64,000 bases of DNA from Brevundimonas vesicularis (GCF_027886425.1 NZ_CP115671.1:1-64000); one strand, 5' to 3'; shown: positions 36,919 through 46,899, numbered from the stretch's first letter. The notes: a model not told the origin generated them from the sequence alone. A program made the numbers and translations.

Positions 36919-37968
36919 ATGACCAATCCGATCCAGAAGCTGGGCCTCGACACCATCGAGCAGTCGCAGATCGCCCGCATCGCCGGGACCAATCTGACGC
37001 TGGGCGGTCTGGTCAGCGCGGGCGTGATCCTCCTGATCGCCTTCGCCGCCCACTGGCTGGTCACACGGTCGCTGCGCCGGGTGCGCGAGCGTTCGGACCG
37101 CAGCCGTCAGGCGATCTATCTGCTGGAGCGCCTGGCCGGCTACGGCATCATCGTCGTGGGCATCATGTCAGCCCTGTCGGCGGCCGGGCTGAACCTGTCG
37201 TCCCTGACCGTCTTCGCCGGCGCGCTGGGCATCGGCGTGGGTCTCGGGCTGCAGGGGGTGGTCAAGGAGTTCGTCTCCGGCCTGTTCCTGATCTTCGACC
37301 GGATGGTGTCGGTCGGCGACTATATCGAGATCGAGGACATCGGCATCCGTGGCGCCATCATGGAGATCGGCCCGCGCGCCACCCGTGTCCGCACCAATGA
37401 CAACGTCAATGTCCTGGTGCCCAACTCGCGCTTCATCGAACAGCCCGTCACCAACTGGACGATGAAGGGCGACACCCGTCGCATCCATGTGCCCTTCACC
37501 GTCGCCTATGGGTCGGACCGGGGACAGGTGCGCGATGCGGTTCTGGCCGCCGCCCGCGCCAGCCCCTTCACCCTGCCCGAGACGGAGGCCCGCAAGAGCC
37601 AGGTCTGGCTGGTGGCCTTTGGCGATCGGGGTCTGTCGTTCGAACTGGTGGTCTGGCCGACGCGTGACGCCGTCAAACGTCCGGCGGCCATGCACGCCGC
37701 CTACACCTGGCTGATCGCCGACGCCCTCGACGCGGCGGGCGTCGAGGTGCCGGTGCCCCAGACCGATCTTCGCCTGCGCAACGCCTTCGGCCTGGACGGC
37801 GAAGAGGCCTTGAAGCGCCTCGGCTACGGCGTCGGCTCACCGCCGCGACCGACCGGCCCGCAAAGTTCCGCCCGAACCGCCAACGACGCCGCCGACGACG
37901 TCATGGCCGACGATGAAGCGGAGATTCCGGAACCGCCCGCTCCGCCCAAGGCCCGTCAGACGGACTGA
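36919..37968 (+). CDS. MscS family mechanosensitive channel
   Basis: Inner-membrane channel that releases solutes on osmotic downshock. In the 349-residue protein, membrane helices lie at about 30-48 and 70-130. The pore-lining helix and gate are LGIGVGLGLQGVVKEFVSGL, followed by the beta domain (FDRMVSVGDYIEIEDIGIRG) and the C-terminal alpha/beta vestibule domain with an acidic proline-rich tail. The stop overlaps the 3' end of malate synthase on the other strand by 13 bases. Confidence 0.92.
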   Translation: MTNPIQKLGLDTIEQSQIARIAGTNLTLGGLVSAGVILLIAFAAHWLVTRSLRRVRERSDRSRQAIYLLERLAGYGIIVVGIMSALSAAGLNLSSLTVFAGALGIGVGLGLQGVVKEFVSGLFLIFDRMVSVGDYIEIEDIGIRGAIMEIGPRATRVRTNDNVNVLVPNSRFIEQPVTNWTMKGDTRRIHVPFTVAYGSDRGQVRDAVLAAARASPFTLPETEARKSQVWLVAFGDRGLSFELVVWPTRDAVKRPAAMHAAYTWLIADALDAAGVEVPVPQTDLRLRNAFGLDGEEALKRLGYGVGSPPRPTGPQSSARTANDAADDVMADDEAEIPEPPAPPKARQTD

Positions 37969-40100
37969 GCCGCCTTCGCCTTCAACCGCCAGGCGTGCAG
38001 CAACGGCTCGGTATAGCCGTTCGGCTGCTCGACGCCTTCGAACACCAGCGCGCGCGCTGCCTGATAGGCCAGACTGTTATCCGGGTCCGTCGCCATCGGC
38101 CGATACAGCGGATCGCCCGCATTCTGACCATCGACCTTGGCCGCCATGCGCTGGAAGGCCGCCTCGACCTGATCGGCCGTACAGACCCCGTGCAGCAGCC
38201 AGTTGGCGATATGCTGCGAACTGATCCGCAGCGTCGCCCGGTCCTCCATCAGGCCGATGTCGTGGATGTCCGGCACCTTGGAACACCCCACCCCCTGGTC
38301 GATCCAGCGTACGACGTAGCCCAGTATGCCCTGGGCGTTGTTGTCCAACTCGGCCGCCACCTCGTCCTCGGACCAGTTGACGCCATTCGCCAGCGGCGGG
38401 GTCAGCAAAGCCTCCAGCCCCGGCGTCTCGCGCCCGGCCATCTCCTTCTGAACCGCGAACACATCGACCGCATGATAGTGCAGCGCATGCAGGGTCGCCG
38501 CCGTCGGCGAGGGCGTCCAGGCGGTGTTCGCGCCCGTCTTCGGATGACCGATCTTCTGCTCCAGCATGTCCGCCATCCGGTCCGGCGCCGCCCACATCCC
38601 CTTGCCGATCTGGGCCTTGCCCGACAGGCCGCATTTCAGGCCGATGGCGACGTTCCTCGCCTCATAGGCCGCGATCCAGGCGCTGGACTTGATGTCCGCC
38701 TTTCGCACTGCCGGCCCGACCTGCATGGCCGTGTGGATCTCGTCGCCGGTGCGATCCAGGAAACCGGTGTTGATGAAGACGATCCGGTCCTTCACCGCCT
38801 GAATGCAGGCCGCCAGATTGGCCGAGGTCCGGCGCTCCTCGTCCATCACCCCAACCTTGATCGCATGACGCGGCAGGGCCAGCAGATCCTCGACCGCATC
38901 GAACAGACGGTCGGTGAAGGCGGCCTCTTCCGGCCCGTGCATCTTGGGTTTGACGATATAGACCGAGCCGGTCGCGCTGTTGCCGAACCCGCCAAGCCCC
39001 TTGATGTCATACAGCGCGATCAGGCTGGTCACGATCGCATCCATGATCCCCTCGGGCGCGTCCGACCCATCCGCCAGACGAATGGCCGGGGTCTTCATCA
39101 GATGTCCGACGTTGCGCACGAACAGCAGGCTGCGCCCCTTCAGGATCACCGACGATCCGTCCGCCGCCGTCCACTGGCGATCCGGCGCCAGCGCACGGGT
39201 CAGGGTCTCGCCGCCCTTCTTGAACGTCGCCGACAGATCGCCGCGCATCAGGCCCAGCCAGTTGCGATAGGCCTCGGCCTTGTCCGCTGCGTCGACGGCC
39301 GCGACGGAATCCTCCAGATCGACGATGGCCGTCAGGGCGGACTCCAGCACCACGTCCGCCAGCCCCGCCGCATCGCTGCGCCCCACCGGGTGGCTGCGGT
39401 CGATCACCAGTTCGATGTGCAGCCCGTTGTTTACCAGCAGGATCGAGGCGGGCGCGCTGGCTTCGCCCGTGAAGCCGACGAACTGTCCCGCGTCCTTCAG
39501 CGCCGGCGACAGGGTGCCGTCCACCACCGACCAGCCGCCGACGTCCGCGTGCGAACCCTCGGCCAACGGCGCCGCCTCGTCCAGGAAGGCCTTGGCTCGC
39601 GCCACCACCCGCGCCCCGCGCGCCGTGTCATAGCCGCCGCCGGACGGCAGGTCGCCCAACGCATCCGTGCCGTACAGGGCGTCATACAGACTGCCCCACC
39701 GCGCATTGGCGGCGTTCAGCAGAAAGCGGGCGTTCAGCACCGGCACCACCAGTTGCGGCCCGGCCATGCGCGCGATCTCGGCGTCCACGCCTTCGGTGCC
39801 GATGGTGAAGGTCGCCGGCTCCTCCACCAGATAGCCGATCTCTTTCAGGATGGCCTGCGACGCCGCCACATCATAGGGCTTGCCCCGCCGCGCCCGATGC
39901 CAATCGTCAATCTGAGCCTGCAAGGCGTCGCGTCGCGCCAGCAGCGCGCGGTTCTCGGGCGCGAACCGCTCGAAGATCGCCGCCGCTCCGCTCCAGAAGG
40001 CGGCCGCATCAAGCCCCAGCCCCGGCAGTACGTCCTGCTCGATCAGGGCGATCAGTTCGCCCGCGACCTTCAGCCCGGCGCGATCTTCATGGGTCGTCAT
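37956..40100 (-). CDS. glcB: Malate synthase G
   Basis: Condenses glyoxylate and acetyl-CoA to malate in the glyoxylate bypass. The 714 residues match the large monomeric G isoform (about 720). Recognisable parts are LNAANARWGSLYDALYGTDAL, VDLEDSVAAVDAADKAEAYRN, NVGHLMKTPAIRLADGSD, KVGVMDEERRTSANLAACI, GFLDRTGDEIHTAM and GKGMWAAPDRMADML. The frame extends upstream to 40175, but the ATG at 40100 (MTTHEDRAGLKVAGELIAL) fits the family. No isocitrate lyase gene is in the window. Functionally linked to the acetate genes at 57-64 kb. Confidence 0.96.
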   Translation of the reverse strand: MTTHEDRAGLKVAGELIALIEQDVLPGLGLDAAAFWSGAAAIFERFAPENRALLARRDALQAQIDDWHRARRGKPYDVAASQAILKEIGYLVEEPATFTIGTEGVDAEIARMAGPQLVVPVLNARFLLNAANARWGSLYDALYGTDALGDLPSGGGYDTARGARVVARAKAFLDEAAPLAEGSHADVGGWSVVDGTLSPALKDAGQFVGFTGEASAPASILLVNNGLHIELVIDRSHPVGRSDAAGLADVVLESALTAIVDLEDSVAAVDAADKAEAYRNWLGLMRGDLSATFKKGGETLTRALAPDRQWTAADGSSVILKGRSLLFVRNVGHLMKTPAIRLADGSDAPEGIMDAIVTSLIALYDIKGLGGFGNSATGSVYIVKPKMHGPEEAAFTDRLFDAVEDLLALPRHAIKVGVMDEERRTSANLAACIQAVKDRIVFINTGFLDRTGDEIHTAMQVGPAVRKADIKSSAWIAAYEARNVAIGLKCGLSGKAQIGKGMWAAPDRMADMLEQKIGHPKTGANTAWTPSPTAATLHALHYHAVDVFAVQKEMAGRETPGLEALLTPPLANGVNWSEDEVAAELDNNAQGILGYVVRWIDQGVGCSKVPDIHDIGLMEDRATLRISSQHIANWLLHGVCTADQVEAAFQRMAAKVDGQNAGDPLYRPMATDPDNSLAYQAARALVFEGVEQPNGYTEPLLHAWRLKAKAAQSV

Positions 40101-40327
40101 GACGGCCTCTCTCCGGCGCGACGCCGGCCTGTAACAATGCGTGATCAGGTAAGCTGAGGCCGACCGACCGCGCAAGGGTCACGTCGCGTCATCGCCGTCG
40201 CTTTTCGTTAGGGCGGCGCTCGTCCGGTCACAAACGCTTAACCGCGTCCGTGAACGGGACCGCAAGCGACGGCGCCTATTGTGAGCTTACGGACGAACTC
40301 GCGTCCGGTCAGTCGAGCGTCTCGCCC

Positions 40328-40702
40328 ATGCTGTTTCTTCTGAACGACGTCGTGTTCGACCTGGACGAGGCCTGCCCGGTCACGCCCGCCGACGCGCGCC
40401 GGTTCGAGAAGCTGGGTCTGGACTATCTGCTGGAACTGGGCTGCGAACTGTTCGCCGAGGACCCGCTGCTTCACCGCAACGACCCCGAACGCGCCCGTCG
40501 CCTGGCCTGGCTGATCGCCGAGCGCAGCCCGGACGTAAACGCCGCCCTGTTCGCGGCGCCGGCCTCCGCCTGCAATCCCGACCTGGTCGAGCCGCGTTTC
40601 TGCACCCTGCCCGAACAGGTGATGCGTCAGCTTCAGGCCAAGGGCCGTCGCCTCGACGCCGTCTCTGCCGACCGCGCCGTCTGGAATCGTCTGGCCGCCT
40701 GA
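40328..40702 (+). CDS. Conserved hypothetical protein
   Basis: No function recognised. The 124-residue soluble protein starts MLFLLNDVVFDLDE and contains FEKLGLDYLLELGCELFAEDPLLH and LAWLIAERSPDVNAALF. It gives the impression of a Caulobacterales-restricted protein. A longer form from a GTG at 40250 adds 26 less convincing residues; neither start has a strong ribosome site. It lies opposite malate synthase, with the divergent spacer between them. Confidence 0.65.
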   Translation: MLFLLNDVVFDLDEACPVTPADARRFEKLGLDYLLELGCELFAEDPLLHRNDPERARRLAWLIAERSPDVNAALFAAPASACNPDLVEPRFCTLPEQVMRQLQAKGRRLDAVSADRAVWNRLAA

Positions 40703-40721
40703 TCGCGGCCCTCAAACGCCG

Positions 40722-40868
40722 TCAGAAGACGGTGTTGAACACCACATGGACCAGCGTCGCCACGGCTACGATAAAGCCGAAGCCGACGACCAGCCCTACC
40801 GCCGGATGCAGCGGCGCCCGCTCACGCGGCGCATGGGCGATACGGTCTTGAGGATGGATGACAGCCAT
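40722..40868 (-). CDS. Small single-pass membrane protein (48 aa)
   Basis: Reads MAVIHPQDRIAHAPRE, then LHPAVGLVVGFGFIVAVATLVHVVFNTVF: a short polar N-terminus and one membrane helix reaching the C-terminus. An AAGGAC ribosome site lies 6-8 bases before the ATG at 40868. The open frame continues upstream to 41003, but those codons look non-coding. It resembles tiny membrane proteins often missed by gene callers. Function unknown. Confidence 0.55.
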   Translation of the reverse strand: MAVIHPQDRIAHAPRERAPLHPAVGLVVGFGFIVAVATLVHVVFNTVF

Positions 40869-41067
40869 CGTCCTTGTCCTTTCCCTATGATCCCGGATCG
40901 ATCCGGGAGGGGAGCGTCGGACTCTGACGGCCTGATCGTCTCCTCCAGAACCGAGCATGACTCCGATAGCCCCTCCTGACGAGGGGTTATTTACGTGGAC
41001 CAATCGGCTGGACGTTGGCGCGTGGAAGTTGCACCTTCGCCCTCAAGGGATGTTCGGGACTGATTGT

Positions 41068-42672
41068 ATGAGTTCGAAGTTGGTGACCTGCGCCATTGCG
41101 GCGTTGGGATCGATTGTGTTTGCCGTAATGGCTCAGCCGGCGCGGGCGGACTGGCTACGTGCCGAAAGCGAACGCTTCATCGTCTATAGCGACGGCGGCG
41201 AGCGCGCCCTGCGCGATTACGTTCAGAAACTCGAGATTTTCGATCGTGTCATGCAGGTCCGACACGGCGGCTCGATGTCGGACGAGCCGCAGCGTAAGAT
41301 GCCGATCTATCTCGTCGGCGGCCGCCGAGGCTTGACGCGTGTGCATCCGCAAAGCGGTGAAAACACGATGGGCACCTACTTCCCGACGGAAGAGGACATC
41401 TTTGCGGTCGCCGTCAGAGGCGACGGCGCCGGCGGGATGTCGGGCGATGACATCCTGATGCACGAATACGCCCACCACTTCATGCTGGGCAACTTCCCCG
41501 GCTCCTACCCGGCGTGGTTCGTCGAGGGCTTTGCCGAATATTACATGACCGCGGACATCGATGTTCGCGACCGAAAGGTGCAGCTGGGGCAGTTCAACCA
41601 GAACCGCGCCTACTGGATTTTGACGGAGAGCTGGATTCCTCTTGATGTCCTGCTGACCAAGCGCCCGGGTGAAGTTCGGTCCGACAGCCAGAAGGCGACC
41701 TACTATCCGATCGCCTGGCTGCTGACCCACTGGTTCATCAGCGACCCTTCGCGTCTGGAACAGTTGGAAGACTATCTGAGGCGCGTTTCGGGCGGTGAGG
41801 ATTCCGTTCCTGCGATGGAGGCCGCTACCGGAATGTCGTTGCGAGACCTTCAGACCGCGCTGCGACAGTATTCCCGTGGTCGTCTGATGGGCAGAACGCT
41901 CAGCGGCCAGTTTCCAACGGCCGACATCGTCGTCACGCGTCTGTCTCCCGCCGCCGACGATCTCCTGCTCATCAACCAACGGCTCAAAATCGGCGTCCCT
42001 GATGAAGATCGCCAAGCCTTGGGCCAGGAAGTCGCCAGACTGGCGGCGCGGCATGGCGACGATCCCTTGGCCTTGCTCGCCGCCGGCCATGCCGGTCTCC
42101 ATTTCGGCGATCGCCCCGCCGGCGAACGTGCGCTTCAACGCCTGCTGGAAATCAATCCGGACCATGTCGAAGCCTTGCAGTTCCTGGCGCAGGAGCGGCT
42201 TGAACAGGCGCGAGAGGCTGACGGTGACGACCAGGCTCAGGCGCTGCGCATCCAGGCGCGCGGTTATCTCGCTCGCGCCTATGCAGCCGGTCAGAACGAC
42301 TATCGCACCCTGATGCTGCTGTCCGAACTCCGTCGGACCCAGCCAGGCTATCCCAATGACAACGATTTGCTGACCCTGGGCCTGGCGCTGGACCGCGCCC
42401 CTCAGCTAGCGGCGGTGCGCTTCCCCTATGCGGACGCCCTGGTGAAAACCGGCAAGCCGGAAGAGGCGATCGCGGTGCTGAAACCGTTGGCCAACAACCC
42501 CCACGGCGGCAGCGCTTCAAACTACGCTAGTCGGCTGATCGCCGCCATCGAGGCGGGTCAGGACTTGCCGGAAGCAACAGAAGACGAGGGGGCGCCCCAG
42601 ATCAGCGAGCCGGAGCCGGAAACCCCTCCGCAAACACCCTCTGAATCCGCCCCATCTCCCGCCAACGAGTGA
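41068..42672 (+). CDS. Exported gluzincin-like peptidase domain with TPR region
   Basis: 534-residue protein with signal peptide (ends AQPARAD). A DUF1570/peptidase-MA-like domain follows, with metalloprotease motif HEYAHH at residues 132-137 and the downstream Glu in WFVEGFAEYY near 150-158, the HExxH...E pattern of gluzincins. From about residue 320 the protein is made of TPR-like helical repeats (LLINQRLKIGVPDEDR, GERALQRLLEINPDHVEAL), and the tail is Pro/Glu rich. The ATG at 41068 is chosen because it starts the signal peptide; the frame opens at 40957. Peptidase activity is plausible but unproven. Confidence 0.8.
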   Translation: MSSKLVTCAIAALGSIVFAVMAQPARADWLRAESERFIVYSDGGERALRDYVQKLEIFDRVMQVRHGGSMSDEPQRKMPIYLVGGRRGLTRVHPQSGENTMGTYFPTEEDIFAVAVRGDGAGGMSGDDILMHEYAHHFMLGNFPGSYPAWFVEGFAEYYMTADIDVRDRKVQLGQFNQNRAYWILTESWIPLDVLLTKRPGEVRSDSQKATYYPIAWLLTHWFISDPSRLEQLEDYLRRVSGGEDSVPAMEAATGMSLRDLQTALRQYSRGRLMGRTLSGQFPTADIVVTRLSPAADDLLLINQRLKIGVPDEDRQALGQEVARLAARHGDDPLALLAAGHAGLHFGDRPAGERALQRLLEINPDHVEALQFLAQERLEQAREADGDDQAQALRIQARGYLARAYAAGQNDYRTLMLLSELRRTQPGYPNDNDLLTLGLALDRAPQLAAVRFPYADALVKTGKPEEAIAVLKPLANNPHGGSASNYASRLIAAIEAGQDLPEATEDEGAPQISEPEPETPPQTPSESAPSPANE

Positions 42673-42703
42673 CTTTCGGCGCGCGGCAGGGTAGTCGCGC
42701 GCC

Positions 42704-44347
42704 ATGTCTTCCTTGACCCTGCCTGAAGAAGCGGCGCGCCGCCGGACCTTCGCCATCATCGCCCACCCGGATGCGGGCAAGACGACCCTGACCGAGCATA
42801 TCCTGCTGGCCGGCGGCGCCATTCGTGCGGCCGGCGCGGTGCGGGCGCGCGGCGAGAACCGCCGCACCCGTTCGGACTGGATGAAGATCGAGAAGGAGCG
42901 GGGCATCTCGGTCAGCGCCTCGGTCATGACGTTCGAGCACGACGGCAAGATGTTCAACCTGCTCGATACGCCCGGGCACGAGGACTTCTCCGAAGACACC
43001 TATCGCACCCTGACCGCCGCCGACTGCGCCATCATGGTGCTGGACGCCGCCAAGGGGATCGAGCCGCAGACGCTGAAGCTGTTCGAGGTCTGCCGCCTGC
43101 GCGACATCCCGATCATCACCTTCATCAACAAGCTGGACCGCGAGGCCCAGGACCCGATGGCTCTGCTGGACGACATCGCGTCACGCCTTCAGCTGGACCC
43201 CGCCCCGATCTGGTGGCCGGCCGAGAGCGGCAATCGCCTGCGCGGCATGGTCGAGGTCGGGACCGGCCGGTTCCAGCCCTACACCCGCAAGGCCGCCGGT
43301 TCGGCCGAGGATCCCGAACACCCCCCCGCCCTGCCGCTGGACCAGGCGGCGCAGTATTTCGAGGCGGGCGAACAAGACAACCTGGCCGAGGCCGTCGAAC
43401 TGGTCGAGGGCGGCTATCCGGCCTTTGATCGCCAGGCCTTCTTGGAAGGTCACATGACGCCGGTGCTGTGGGGATCGGCGCTTCGTCACTTCGGCATCGA
43501 CGAACTGCTGAAGGCCATCGGCGACTGGGCCCCGGCGCCCAAGGTCATGAAGGCCAAAAAGGAATCCCCACCCGAGACCCGCAACGCCCCCGCCCCTGTC
43601 GAGACCGAGGTCGAGCCGGGTTCGAACGAGGTCACCGGCTTCGTGTTCAAGGTCCAGGCGAACATGGACCCCAACCACCGCGACCGGATCGCGATGTTCC
43701 GTATGGCGTCGGGCGCCTTCAAGCGCGGCATGAAGCTGAAGGTGCAGAACACCGGCAAGTCGCTGTCGGTCAATGCGCCGATCATGTTCTTCGCTTCGGA
43801 TCGGGAACTGGCCGACGACGCCTTCGCCGGCGACGTGATCGGCATTCCGAACCACGGCGTGCTGCGCGTCGGCGACAGCCTGTCGGAGAGCGGCGTGGTC
43901 CGTTTCGCCGGCCTGCCGAACTTTGCGCCGGAAATCCTGCAACGGGTTCGCGTGAAGGATCCCCTGAAGGCCAAACACCTGAAGAAGGCGCTGGAAGGTC
44001 TGGCCGAGGAAGGCGTGACCCAGCTGTTCCGTCCCGAAATCGGCTCGGACTTCATCGTCGGCGCCGTGGGCCAGCTGCAGTTCGAGGTCATGGCAGACCG
44101 TCTGGGCGAGGAGTACGGCCTAGACGTCGTCTTCGAACCCTCCCCCTACGCCGAGGCGCGCTGGATCGCTCCAGGCGCGGAGGGCTCCGACGCGGACGTC
44201 GAGGACTTCAGCGGCAAGTATCGCCCCCAGATGGCGCGCGACATCGACCAGGCCCCGGTCTTCCTGGCCAAGTCGAGCTGGGAAACCGGCTATGTCGGCG
44301 AACGCTTCCCCAAGATCGCCTTCACCAAGACGAAGGAACGCGGGTAA
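42704..44347 (+). CDS. prfC: Peptide chain release factor 3
   Basis: GTPase that removes RF1/RF2 from the ribosome after termination. The 547-residue protein has G1 AHPDAGKTT near residues 22-30, DTPGHEDFSEDTYRTL for G3 and NKLDRE for G4, then the RF3-specific C-terminal domains (FAGLPNFAPEILQRVRVKDPLK, GAVGQLQFEVMADRLGEEYG). It follows the TPR protein by 31 bases. A single polypeptide of standard layout, about 20 residues longer than the E. coli protein. Confidence 0.95.
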   Translation: MSSLTLPEEAARRRTFAIIAHPDAGKTTLTEHILLAGGAIRAAGAVRARGENRRTRSDWMKIEKERGISVSASVMTFEHDGKMFNLLDTPGHEDFSEDTYRTLTAADCAIMVLDAAKGIEPQTLKLFEVCRLRDIPIITFINKLDREAQDPMALLDDIASRLQLDPAPIWWPAESGNRLRGMVEVGTGRFQPYTRKAAGSAEDPEHPPALPLDQAAQYFEAGEQDNLAEAVELVEGGYPAFDRQAFLEGHMTPVLWGSALRHFGIDELLKAIGDWAPAPKVMKAKKESPPETRNAPAPVETEVEPGSNEVTGFVFKVQANMDPNHRDRIAMFRMASGAFKRGMKLKVQNTGKSLSVNAPIMFFASDRELADDAFAGDVIGIPNHGVLRVGDSLSESGVVRFAGLPNFAPEILQRVRVKDPLKAKHLKKALEGLAEEGVTQLFRPEIGSDFIVGAVGQLQFEVMADRLGEEYGLDVVFEPSPYAEARWIAPGAEGSDADVEDFSGKYRPQMARDIDQAPVFLAKSSWETGYVGERFPKIAFTKTKERG

Positions 44348-44402
44348 GCCCAGGCGCCGCAAACGACTTCCTTTGGTCACGCGGCTGAGCCATTCTCAAG
44401 TT

Positions 44403-44747
44403 ATGTCGACGCTTCTCGCCTTCGCCAGCACCGTCTTTATGCTGCAGGCCGCCCCTTCCGTGGGGCTGGTTTCGTATGAGGAAGCGGTGCGTTGTGCGGG
44501 CCTGACCCAGGCCGCGTCGGAGCTTGAAGGCGGCGAGAGCGCCCAGGGACGTCGGCTGTATGACGCCGCGCTCTACTGGTCCCTGGCGGCCATGCAGGCC
44601 GCGACGGCGGCGGGCAAGACGGCGCCGGCCGCTGAGGCCGATCAGACCCGCGCGCGCATCGCCGCGGTGCGTCAGCTCAACGCCGATGCGCCCGAGGCGC
44701 GCGCCAACCTGCAACGCTGCCAGCAGAAGACGCCGAAACTCGACTAG
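44403..44747 (+). CDS. Small exported hypothetical protein
   Basis: 114 residues from the ATG at 44403. An N-terminal hydrophobic signal-like segment (MSTLLAFASTVFMLQAAP) is followed by an Ala-rich helical domain with two cysteines (VRCAGLTQAA, LQRCQQ). The longer frame from 44292 would overlap prfC and adds basic residues unlike a signal. No family recognised. Confidence 0.6.
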   Translation: MSTLLAFASTVFMLQAAPSVGLVSYEEAVRCAGLTQAASELEGGESAQGRRLYDAALYWSLAAMQAATAAGKTAPAAEADQTRARIAAVRQLNADAPEARANLQRCQQKTPKLD

Positions 44748-44853
44748 GGCGCCGGCTTAAGGCCAAGCCGAACCGCATTCCCGGCGCTGCGTTTGCATTG
44801 GACGCCGCAGGTGACGCAGTCTGCGTCCCGAAGCGGGATAACCGAGGTCCAGC

Positions 44854-46068
44854 ATGTTCGAATTCGGCCGTGATCTTCGAAAACTCTTCGCCCAGGCGCG
44901 AGAGAGCGAAGACCTGGGCTGGGTCGAACTGATCGGCGCCGATCTGCTGCGCGCCGAGGCGCGACGCGAGGCCACGGACGCCGGACGCGTCTCCTGCGCC
45001 CGTCCCTTCGAGACCGAGAACCGCGCCTGCGCCCTGTGGCGTGAACACGCCCGGCGCACCGGCGCCGCCGACAGTCTGGACCGGGCCGAACGCTGCGCAG
45101 ACAGCCTGGCGCGTTCAGCGGTGGGCGAGGATCAGATCGCGCGGGCGGCCATGGCCAAGGCGGCGGTGCTGATGCTGCGCTTTGATCTGTGCGGCGATAC
45201 CGGTCGTCTGGACCGCGCGGCGACGACCCTTGCGGCGGTCGGGCAGCCGCGCAGCCGACGCATCGCGGTCGGCATGGCCGCGCTTCACGCCCGGCTCACG
45301 GTCCGCACCGCCCGGCTGAGCGGCGACATCGCCCGCCTTCATCAGGCGGCTGTCTTGATGGATGAGGCGGTGCGCAGAGACGACGCCGAGGACATGGATC
45401 TGCGTATGGATCGCGCGGCCCTGTCGCTGGAAATGGGCGTGGTGCAGCGCGACGTGCATCTTCTGGATCAGGCCGGCCGCGACTTGGGCGCCCTGGTCGA
45501 GGCCGCATCCCCTGACCATCGCCCCCTGACCCGCGCCCGCGCCCTCGCTCTGTGCGGCGCTGGCCTGTCGGCCCTAGCCGCCATTGCGGGGCATGACGAG
45601 GCCCGCAACCAGGGGCGGATCATGTTCGACGCCGCCGCCGATCAGTTCACGCCGGATCACAGCCCGCTGGACTGGGCCGCGATCCAGGTGCTGCGTGTCG
45701 GCGACGACGCCCAGCCGCTGATGCTGTTGACCCAGGCGGAAGCCCTGACGCAGGGCGGCGAACTGATCATCGGCGCCCTGGCGCGCGAGCGGCGCATCAC
45801 GCGTGAGGTGGCCTTGGCAGAGGCGGTCAAGAACCTGACCGCCCTGATGACGCTGGAGACCCGGTTGCGGGCGCGCATGGCGACGGCGACGCCGCTCGAC
45901 TGGGCCGCCGATCAGATCGGCATGGCCGAGATCATGTTGGCGCGGCATCGGTTGGGCGGCGTCGTCCCGACCGATCTGGGGCTGATCCTGGGCGAGGCGG
46001 CGATGACGGCCCGGGAAATGGGCGTCGACGCCCTCGCCGACCGCGCCGAGGCGCTTCTGAGGGCCTAG
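44854..46068 (+). CDS. Conserved helical protein of unknown function
   Basis: 404-residue, almost entirely helical soluble protein, rich in Ala, Arg and Asp, with TPR-like periodicity (RLDRAATTLAAVGQP, RLHQAAVLMDEAVRRDD, LDQAGRDLGALVEAASP). No catalytic motif is seen. The start MFEFGRDLRKLF is preceded by a gap containing no obvious promoter. It is convergent with cysQ, the stops being three bases apart. Possibly a scaffold; no function is proposed. Confidence 0.7.
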   Translation: MFEFGRDLRKLFAQARESEDLGWVELIGADLLRAEARREATDAGRVSCARPFETENRACALWREHARRTGAADSLDRAERCADSLARSAVGEDQIARAAMAKAAVLMLRFDLCGDTGRLDRAATTLAAVGQPRSRRIAVGMAALHARLTVRTARLSGDIARLHQAAVLMDEAVRRDDAEDMDLRMDRAALSLEMGVVQRDVHLLDQAGRDLGALVEAASPDHRPLTRARALALCGAGLSALAAIAGHDEARNQGRIMFDAAADQFTPDHSPLDWAAIQVLRVGDDAQPLMLLTQAEALTQGGELIIGALARERRITREVALAEAVKNLTALMTLETRLRARMATATPLDWAADQIGMAEIMLARHRLGGVVPTDLGLILGEAAMTAREMGVDALADRAEALLRA

Positions 46069-46071
46069 ACC

Positions 46072-46899
46072 TCAGCCGCCCATGGCGACGAAGGCGCCGT
46101 TCAGGAACCGCGTCTTTCCATAGGCCATCCGCTGCCCGTCATCGGCCAGAACCCGCCCGCCGGCGGCTTCCAGCACCGCCTGGCCCGCTGCGGTGTCCCA
46201 TTCCGAGGTCGGACCGGTGCGCGGATAGGCGTCGAACCGCCCCTCGGCGATCAGGCAGAACTTCAGCGACGAATCCGTCCCCTGCCAGCGCGAGCAGCCG
46301 TGACGGGCGGCCAGACGCGTCGCCTCTTCGTCGGTGACGCTGTGGCTCAGCAGGGCCATGCCTTCCAGCGGCCGGTCGCGCACCCGGATCGGACGCCAGT
46401 CCTCGCCTGAATGGGCCTCGCCGGCCTGAAGGGCGCCGAACTGACGCCGGAAGGCGCCGCCCTCGGGCTTGTCGGTGCGCCAGGTCGTCGCCGTCGCCGG
46501 CGCCGTCACCACGCCCGCGACCGGATAGCCGTCATGGATCAGGGCGATATTGACGGTGAAGGCCTCGCCGCCGCGCACGAAGCCGCGCGTGCCGTCCAGC
46601 GGATCGATCAGCCAGAACCAGTCCTCGGCGGTTTCAGGCGCGCCATCGGCCGACACGGCCTCCTCCGCCACCGTCTGCACGCCCGGATACAGGGCCGCCA
46701 ACCGTTCCAGGATCAGAGCCTCGGCCGCCCGGTCCGCTTGCGTCACCGGGCTGTCGTCGGACTTGGTCTCGACCGCCGTGCCTGCGCGCCAATAGGGCAG
46801 GATCAGCCGCGCGGCCTCCTCTGCGATCTCGGCGATGGCCAGGGACAGCGCGCCGGACGTCAGATCGCGCTCAAGAGCAGGTGTGGAAGAGGTCGTCAT
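46072..46899 (-). CDS. cysQ: 3'(2'),5'-bisphosphate nucleotidase, CysQ-like
   Basis: Inositol-monophosphatase-family phosphatase of 275 residues. The metal-binding signatures are EEAVSA near residue 85, WLIDPLDGTRGFVRG near 108-122, and the C-terminal EWDTAAGQAVLEAAGG. The likely substrate is 3'-phosphoadenosine 5'-phosphate from sulfate assimilation, which fits cysD-cysNC in the same window, but a histidinol-phosphatase or inositol phosphatase role is not excluded. The frame extends antisense through chpT to 47220; the ATG at 46899 is preferred. Confidence 0.82.
   Translation of the reverse strand: MTTSSTPALERDLTSGALSLAIAEIAEEAARLILPYWRAGTAVETKSDDSPVTQADRAAEALILERLAALYPGVQTVAEEAVSADGAPETAEDWFWLIDPLDGTRGFVRGGEAFTVNIALIHDGYPVAGVVTAPATATTWRTDKPEGGAFRRQFGALQAGEAHSGEDWRPIRVRDRPLEGMALLSHSVTDEEATRLAARHGCSRWQGTDSSLKFCLIAEGRFDAYPRTGPTSEWDTAAGQAVLEAAGGRVLADDGQRMAYGKTRFLNGAFVAMGG

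Noticed and set aside
37995..40157. 720-codon open frame antisense to malate synthase G
   Set aside because: Its translation is Arg/His/Gln rich with no domain, and it mirrors the real gene's codon pattern. High G+C makes such shadow frames common.
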